Assembly (NCBI GenBank): GCA_026770585.1
Contig: MU646445.1
Coordinates: 219,533-236,123, forward strand
DNA length: 16,591 bases
Direction of reading: 5' to 3'
From: Baffinella frigidus
Lineage: Eukaryota; Cryptophyceae; Cryptomonadales; Baffinellaceae
The position numbers and the translations under genes were made by a program. The number at the start of each line of letters is the position of its first letter. Positions within the stretch are counted from its first letter, which is position 1. This document shows, piece after piece, positions 6,501 to 16,591 of the stretch. Under the pieces are notes generated by a model. It was not told the DNA's origin, made no database searches, and saw only the letters and a program-made list of their open reading frames with translations.

Positions 6501-7864
6501 CCTCACTCGCGTTGGCCGACTATTCTCAAGTTGACATGCTGGGTGTCCGGTACAAATTCGTTAACTTTGGGGCGGGATAGAGCCCGGGCTCACCAAAGTG
6601 GTAAGCCCAAATAGACTAAGACAGAGCTGCTCCACCCCGCGTATCACGCCTCGCGGACTCATCCGGGGACATGTTTAATTTAATAGAAAATGGATCCCTA
6701 TTTGTCATAGGAGTTGGACGAAGGCTAATCAGGGCCCTAAGTAAATTTGATAGGACCATAGCCCGGATTGATAGGCCAGTTTCTTTTTAAATGAAAAATG
6801 ATCCCGGATGAGGACCGACCACCCGCTCTTCCGAGTCAAGTGTTTCATCGTTTAAGGCTGGCGGGTGTGAACCAGTTTTTCACCCCCCTGGTAGGTACAC
6901 GTCGTGGAAAATCTGGGGTAATTCAGACGAAAAATGCAGTTAACGTGGGAGGGCTGGCGAGAATTTCGGGTGCCAGAGAATATGAGGCGAATTGCGGCGT
7001 CGCGCTATTCCACACTGAGGGGTACGAAGGGAATTTCGGGGGCTGAGAGCCCGAGTTTCCGTTACCTTATCCTTAGGAAATCCCATATGTCCCTGCGGGT
7101 TGCCTAACGTAGGGTCCTAGGTCTTATCGCTTAGGGGTGATTCAAAATCCCCTTGAAGTTCGCTGTGTGGACTAGTAGATCTCAAACGCGTGAAGTCTAG
7201 GACCCAGGGAACGAGAACGAGGGAGGACGAACCTGAAGGCGCCGCGGCAGGGTCCATGCGTGAGAGCAGCAACTTGATGGGCTCATAGGCGAAGAAGAAG
7301 AGAAACCCGCTGGGAAACATCCCAGCCGCTGAGCCGACGAGGCCGTTGACAAGCCCGAGCAGCGATTTCGGTCGCTGCCGTGTCTGGATTTGCGTCTTGA
7401 AACTCTCCATGGGGTATAGCATCACCTGTTTGAGAGAGAATGTAAGCTGCTGCCCAGACCGGGAAAACCTAGCCTTTACATGGCTAGATATCTGGTAGGA
7501 GCCCTTCTGAAGAGTCTACCTGATCCGCGACCTTTGAGGGAATCGTACGGAGAGAGAGGGATGAAGGTCCCAGGCCTCAGAGCTCAAGCTGCCCCCTCCA
7601 CGACCCAGAGGGACGCCACGGGAATACGCGGAACGTCACCTCCAGGACAGTGCCAGCGATGGCGCCAGCCAGCGCGTTCCGCACCAACCAGTCCAAGGTG
7701 ATGACTTGCGATCCAGCGCTTTTGGGTGCCTTCCCTCCTTGATTCCTCTCCTCAAGCTTCGAGACCGCAGCTCTTCTCCCACGTTGCGGAATGGCGTCGG
7801 CTGAGGCAACGAATGCGGCGAGGAGGAGCAGCCGTGTCGTCCATCTTCGTGGCATCCCACCCAT
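1409..7864 (-). CDS. Mitochondrial carrier family transporter, SAM-carrier-like (9 exons, complete)
   Basis: Assembled from nine exons: 7864-7640, 7425-7233, 6240-6140, 5181-5097, 4408-4354, 4119-4050, 3058-2987, 2527-2441 and 1519-1409. Phases agree at every junction and the total is 999 nt (332 residues plus TAA). Members of this family are six-helix carriers of inner mitochondrial or plastid-envelope membranes. The three signatures are visible: PMESFK at residues 80-85, PSDVVKTR at 164-171 and PVDLVRTR at 258-265. Matrix-loop motifs EGRGMRGLY (190-198) and EGAGSLL (297-303) follow repeats 2 and 3. The C-terminal RVVWMALRGAVFFGTLE resembles S-adenosylmethionine carriers (plant SAMC/SAMT), so SAM exchange is the best inference, not proven. 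Residues 1-24 look like a signal peptide ending ASADA, followed by a basic Ala/Arg/Lys stretch. This suggests a complex-plastid envelope, although mitochondrial location is possible. The start ATG at 7864 has A at -3 and G at +4; the alternative is ATG at 7855. Seven of eight introns are GT-AG and one is GC-AG. Confidence 0.9.
1600..1775. mobile_element. Family D inverted-repeat element, copy 1
   Basis: Starts AAATGTGGGG and ends ACATTT. Its internal palindrome is CCGCGGATATCCGCGG, followed by GTTACGTG and GTGTGAAAGTTACTACAC. The same order of blocks recurs at 10331-10507. It lies in carrier intron 8. Confidence 0.65.
1978..1999. repeat. Small hairpin in carrier intron 8
   Basis: GCCTCTCT and AGAGAGGC arms around a 3-nt loop. 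Function unknown; within an intron. Confidence 0.5.
2022..2200 (-). pseudogene. Two diverged partial copies of carrier exon 8 in intron 8
   Basis: On the minus strand about 2150-2200 reads RSGWEEVVTDLI, against RSGWEELVKIVTQ in exon 8, with 15 contiguous bases CCTCCCACCCGCTCC shared on the plus strand. About 2022-2052 repeats the exon 8 end and donor (GATCGTGA...CAG|GTCCGAT). Both lack a complete open exon structure. Confidence 0.6.
2441..2527 (-). CDS. Carrier exon 8: repeat-3 matrix loop with a G11 tract
   Basis: 87 nt encoding residues 268-296, VAGLPEMH, a Gly4 run, then CERRRSGWEELVKIVTQ. The Gly run comes from eleven consecutive G on the sense strand (C at 2493-2503); eleven is the length that keeps frame. 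The acceptor CCAG is the end of a CCCTAAACC repeat. The donor is CCAG|GTCCGA. Confidence 0.83.
2753..2793 (-). pseudogene. Echo copy 1 of carrier exon 7 (3' half and donor)
   Basis: Minus strand encodes FSPVDLIRTRLI followed by CGTTTCG, matching exon 7 SPVDLVRTRLM|GTTTCA. No AG acceptor precedes it, so it is not a free-standing exon. Confidence 0.8.
2861..2901 (-). pseudogene. Echo copy 2 of carrier exon 7 (3' half and donor)
   Basis: Minus strand encodes LSPVDLIRTRLM followed by GTTTCG. It differs from exon 7 mostly at third codon positions. The spacing of the three copies is 108 and 120 bp, so this is a tandem unit containing exon plus satellite. Confidence 0.85.
2987..3058 (-). CDS. Carrier exon 7: helix 5 and signature 3
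   Basis: 72 nt encoding VGMTCGAIHGFILSPVDLVR then TRLM (residues 244-267), the third carrier signature. The acceptor is AAGCAG|GTG and the donor CATG|GTTTCA, both phase 0. A tandem acceptor (AAG|CAG) could add one Gln. The 3' half of this exon is present twice more in the next intron. Confidence 0.87.
3481..3762. repeat. TTTAGGG/TTGAGGG satellite array in intron 6
   Basis: About 280 bp of TTGAGGG, TTTAGGG, TTCAGGG and TGTGGGG units. Locally perfect runs of TTGAGGG occur at about 3489-3525 and 3602-3630. Confidence 0.92.
3770..3818 (-). pseudogene. Echo of carrier exon 6
   Basis: Minus strand encodes VHPRVDMHHWESSA followed by a GTACAC donor, matching exon 6 IYPRVDMHHWESSA|GTAATT. No splice acceptor is visible at the corresponding position, so 4050-4119 is taken as the real exon. 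Confidence 0.78.
4050..4119 (-). CDS. Carrier exon 6: loop between repeats 2 and 3
   Basis: 70 nt encoding the last base of Glu220 and YMRSQYLAAIYPRVDMHHWE then SSA (residues 221-243). The acceptor AAAGCAG|GTAC restores frame with a canonical GT-AG intron. A nearer AG (before TACCTC) would break the phase. The donor is GCG|GTAATT. A partial copy of this exon lies downstream in intron 6 at about 3770-3818. Confidence 0.78.
4128..4350. repeat. TTTAGGG satellite making up nearly all of carrier intron 5
   Basis: Runs of TTTGGGG (4150-4207) grade into near-perfect TTTAGGG (4230-4292). The 234-nt intron 4120-4353 is essentially this array plus splice sites. Confidence 0.94.
4354..4408 (-). CDS. 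Carrier exon 5: helix 4 (55-nt small exon)
   Basis: Encodes AWLALHVPRVALTYVLY between two split codons (Gly202 and Glu220). It matches the P-R-x-A...YE pattern of repeat-2 even-numbered helices. The donor GA|GTACAC opens directly into TTTAGGG-type repeats (CCCTAAA on the sense strand). Confidence 0.82.
4428..4635. repeat. Opposed telomere-type arrays in carrier intron 4
   Basis: G-rich units at 4428-4530 are followed by C-rich units (CCCTGAACCCCAAACCC) at 4596-4635. A short CA microsatellite (4581-4592) lies between. The opposed orientation could fold into a hairpin. Confidence 0.85.
4939..5080. mobile_element. Family C MITE-like element, copy 1
   Basis: Termini CCACATGGTGGAATAC and GTAGTCCACCGTGTGG are inverted repeats. 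The internal block CGTGACCAATTTGCATCAGAA and CACGTTAATT recurs in copies at 9534-9692 and 13811-13949. The right end lies 16 bp from carrier exon 4. Confidence 0.78.
5097..5181 (-). CDS. Carrier exon 4: repeat-2 matrix loop
   Basis: Encodes residues 174-201 plus one base (SGVCETTMQGFKQLWREG then RGMRGLYIGA), the amphipathic matrix helix and the EG...GLYxG motif. The acceptor is TTGGCAG. The donor is GCAG|GCACTC: a GC-AG intron is the only choice I found that keeps the phase and the family sequence. Confidence 0.83.
5520..5661. mobile_element. Family A foldback element, copy 1
   Basis: Thirty-six-base arms beginning TTAATCTCCATACAAGTATT match perfectly at both ends, then continue imperfectly through the family A core (CAACGAAATT.ACTACACAA ... 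GTGTAGTAATTTTCGTTGCC). In carrier intron 3. Confidence 0.9.
5711..5849. mobile_element. Family A foldback element, copy 2
   Basis: Arms 5711-5763 and 5796-5849 begin CAACTCCGGAAAC and end GTTTCCGGAGTTG. They carry the family core ACGAAATTTACTACACAATT, but the outer arms are unlike copy 1. A fragment of the same outer arm recurs at 15610-15640. Confidence 0.87.
6140..6240 (-). CDS. Carrier exon 3: helix 3 and signature 2
   Basis: Encodes the end of the split Gly140 and residues 141-173, ending QIPSDVVKTRVQ (signature 2). The acceptor is GTACAG|GGG and the donor CCAG|GTATTC, phase 0. The pyrimidine tract of this acceptor comes from the arm of an inverted-repeat element at 6246-6378. Confidence 0.87.
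6246..6378. mobile_element. Inverted-repeat element abutting carrier exon 3
   Basis: Arms 6246-6305 and 6327-6378 pair through CAGAAGAGAACCAAATCGGG with CCCGATTTGATTCTCTTCTG, and TTTATCACCAGA with TCTGGTGAAATTTA. The left end supplies the pyrimidine tract of the exon 3 acceptor. Confidence 0.82.
6400..7009. other. Carrier intron 2, middle part
   Basis: Holds a short ATCAGC-rich direct repeat (6410-6475; GTATCAG and GGGAT blocks twice). A weak inverted repeat around GATCC lies at about 6680-6800. No coding exon or RNA gene was recognised. Confidence 0.4.
7010..7170. mobile_element. Family B MITE-like element, copy 1
   Basis: Left terminus CCACACTGAGGGGTACGAAG pairs with right terminus CTTGAAGTTCGCTGTGTGG. 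The internal block TTATCCTTAGGAAATCC...GCCTAACGTAGGGTCC is shared with five other copies. In carrier intron 2, ending 62 bp from exon 2. Confidence 0.8.
7233..7425 (-). CDS. Carrier exon 2: signature 1 and helix 2
   Basis: Encodes residues 76-139 plus one base. It starts after acceptor AAACAG with VMLYPMESFKTQIQTR (signature 1, Glu in place of the commoner Asp). Helix 2 is the run AAGMFPSGFLFFFAYEPIK, as in the family. The donor is TCAG|GTTCGT, phase 1. The intron before it (7426-7639, 214 nt) is the shortest in the gene and looks repeat-free. Confidence 0.88.
7640..7864 (-). CDS. Carrier exon 1: leader and first half of helix 1
   Basis: Encodes residues 1-75. A hydrophobic run (RLLLLAAFVASADA) forms a probable signal peptide, followed by a basic linker and then LAGAIAGTVLE, the start of transmembrane helix 1. 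The donor is GAG|GTGACG, phase 0. It joins exon 2 to give the standard helix-1 sequence leading into the P-x-E-x-x-K signature. Confidence 0.85.
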
Positions 7865-8195
7865 ATTCTTCGTATACTGTGTATACTCGGTGATGTATGA
7901 CTCTGGGTAGGTGACTCGTTCTCGCCTGGGTAGGTGACTCGTTCTCGCCGGTGAAATCCGAAAAAGTTGCTAAAAATACCCCGGATGGTTGGCTAATCCA
8001 GGCAGGATCACCTTCGGAAGGGCTGGCTCCTCCGGGGAAGCTACACGTCGGTGAACAACCGTCCTGCAGGTTCAAGGAGCGCGTCCGTGTGCTGGGGAGC
8101 TGTGCGCGGCTCACGCAGGCTCACATTCGCCCTGGTTGAGGCTCACGCAAGGCTCACAGGACAAAGTTGAGCATTTCGAAGGCGAGGGAGCAATC
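7865..8195. promoter_or_regulatory. Divergent intergenic region shared by both genes
   Basis: 331 bp lie between the two start codons, so both promoters and 5' untranslated regions must be here or within. It contains a perfect 23-bp tandem duplication (7904-7926 and 7927-7949, unit beginning TGGGTAGGTGACTCG) and a GTATACTGTGTATAC near-palindrome at about 7872-7886. GGCTCACGCA-type repeats lie near 8108-8158. No TATA box could be assigned with confidence. Confidence 0.6.
7904..7949. repeat. Perfect 23-bp tandem duplication in the divergent promoter
   Basis: Two identical 23-bp units (TGGGTAGGTGACTCGTTCTC plus GCC) in head-to-tail order. The core GGTGACTCG resembles bZIP-type sites, but that is only a suggestion. 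Confidence 0.85.
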
Positions 8196-16394
<8,199 letters not shown>

Positions 16395-16402
16395 GTTCTT
16401 CC

Positions 16403-16591
16403 AAACCCTAAACCCTGAACCCTAAACCCTACACCCTACACCCTACACCCTACACCCTTCACCCTACACCCTACACCCTACACCCTGCACCCCAAACCCT
16501 ACACCCTACACCCTACACCCTACACCCTATATCCTATATCCTACACCCCAAACCCCAAGCCCTAAACCCTAATCCCCAAACCCCAAACCCC
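16403..16591 (+). repeat. CCCTAAA/CCCTACA satellite in MYST intron 8
   Basis: Begins 8 nt after the exon 8 donor and runs to the window edge as CCCTAAA, CCCTACA, CCCCAAA and TCCTATA units. C-rich on the sense strand. Confidence 0.93.

Noticed and set aside
8136-8195. Upstream start for the MYST gene at 8136
   Set aside because: The frame is open but begins with TTG, not ATG. The first in-frame ATG is 8196 and has a good context.
16403-16591. Chromosome end (telomere) at the right edge
   Set aside because: A right-hand telomere would read TTTAGGG on the plus strand. Here it reads CCCTAAA and is degenerate, and a gene is still open, so it is interstitial.

Overview
The window is nuclear DNA of a eukaryote. 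It carries two intron-rich genes transcribed away from a shared 331-bp intergenic region (7865-8195). No bacterial-type operon, rRNA or recognisable tRNA was found. The organism is probably a GC-rich alga or algal relative: the interstitial satellite is built on the TTTAGGG telomere type, splice donors are very relaxed, small inverted-repeat elements are dense, and the transporter starts with a signal-peptide-like leader, as plastid proteins of complex-plastid algae do. The lineage (chromerid, dinoflagellate relative, haptophyte, ochrophyte) cannot be fixed from this window.

Left part (1409-7864, minus strand): a complete mitochondrial-carrier-family gene, which I assembled exon by exon. It has 9 exons, 999 nt including the stop and 332 residues, with all three carrier repeats and a C-terminus resembling S-adenosylmethionine carriers. 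Positions 1-1408 are its downstream flank, with several inverted-repeat elements and a stray copy of 22 nt of its last exon.

Right part (8196-16394, plus strand): the 5' two thirds of a MYST-family histone acetyltransferase (Esa1/Tip60/HAM type). Eight exons encode 321 residues: a Cys-rich N-terminus, a chromo-barrel domain, a linker, a degenerate MYST zinc finger and the start of the acetyltransferase fold. The gene runs off the right edge before the catalytic region.

The introns are the most unusual part. Many contain degenerate TTTAGGG-type satellite that runs up to the splice sites. Partial copies of neighbouring exons ('exon echoes') lie inside or beside them, for carrier exons 6, 7, 8 and 9 and MYST exons 4 and 6. 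The introns also hold several families of short foldback elements. One family shares a ~90-nt core whose flanking palindromic arms are unrelated from copy to copy. Another is inserted cleanly inside an exon echo, so unfilled sites are available beside it. Splice donors are almost unconstrained beyond GT (one is GC), and AG|GT recurs at both ends of many introns. This fits intron birth or growth by tandem duplication. The two genes have no obvious functional link beyond their shared intergenic region.
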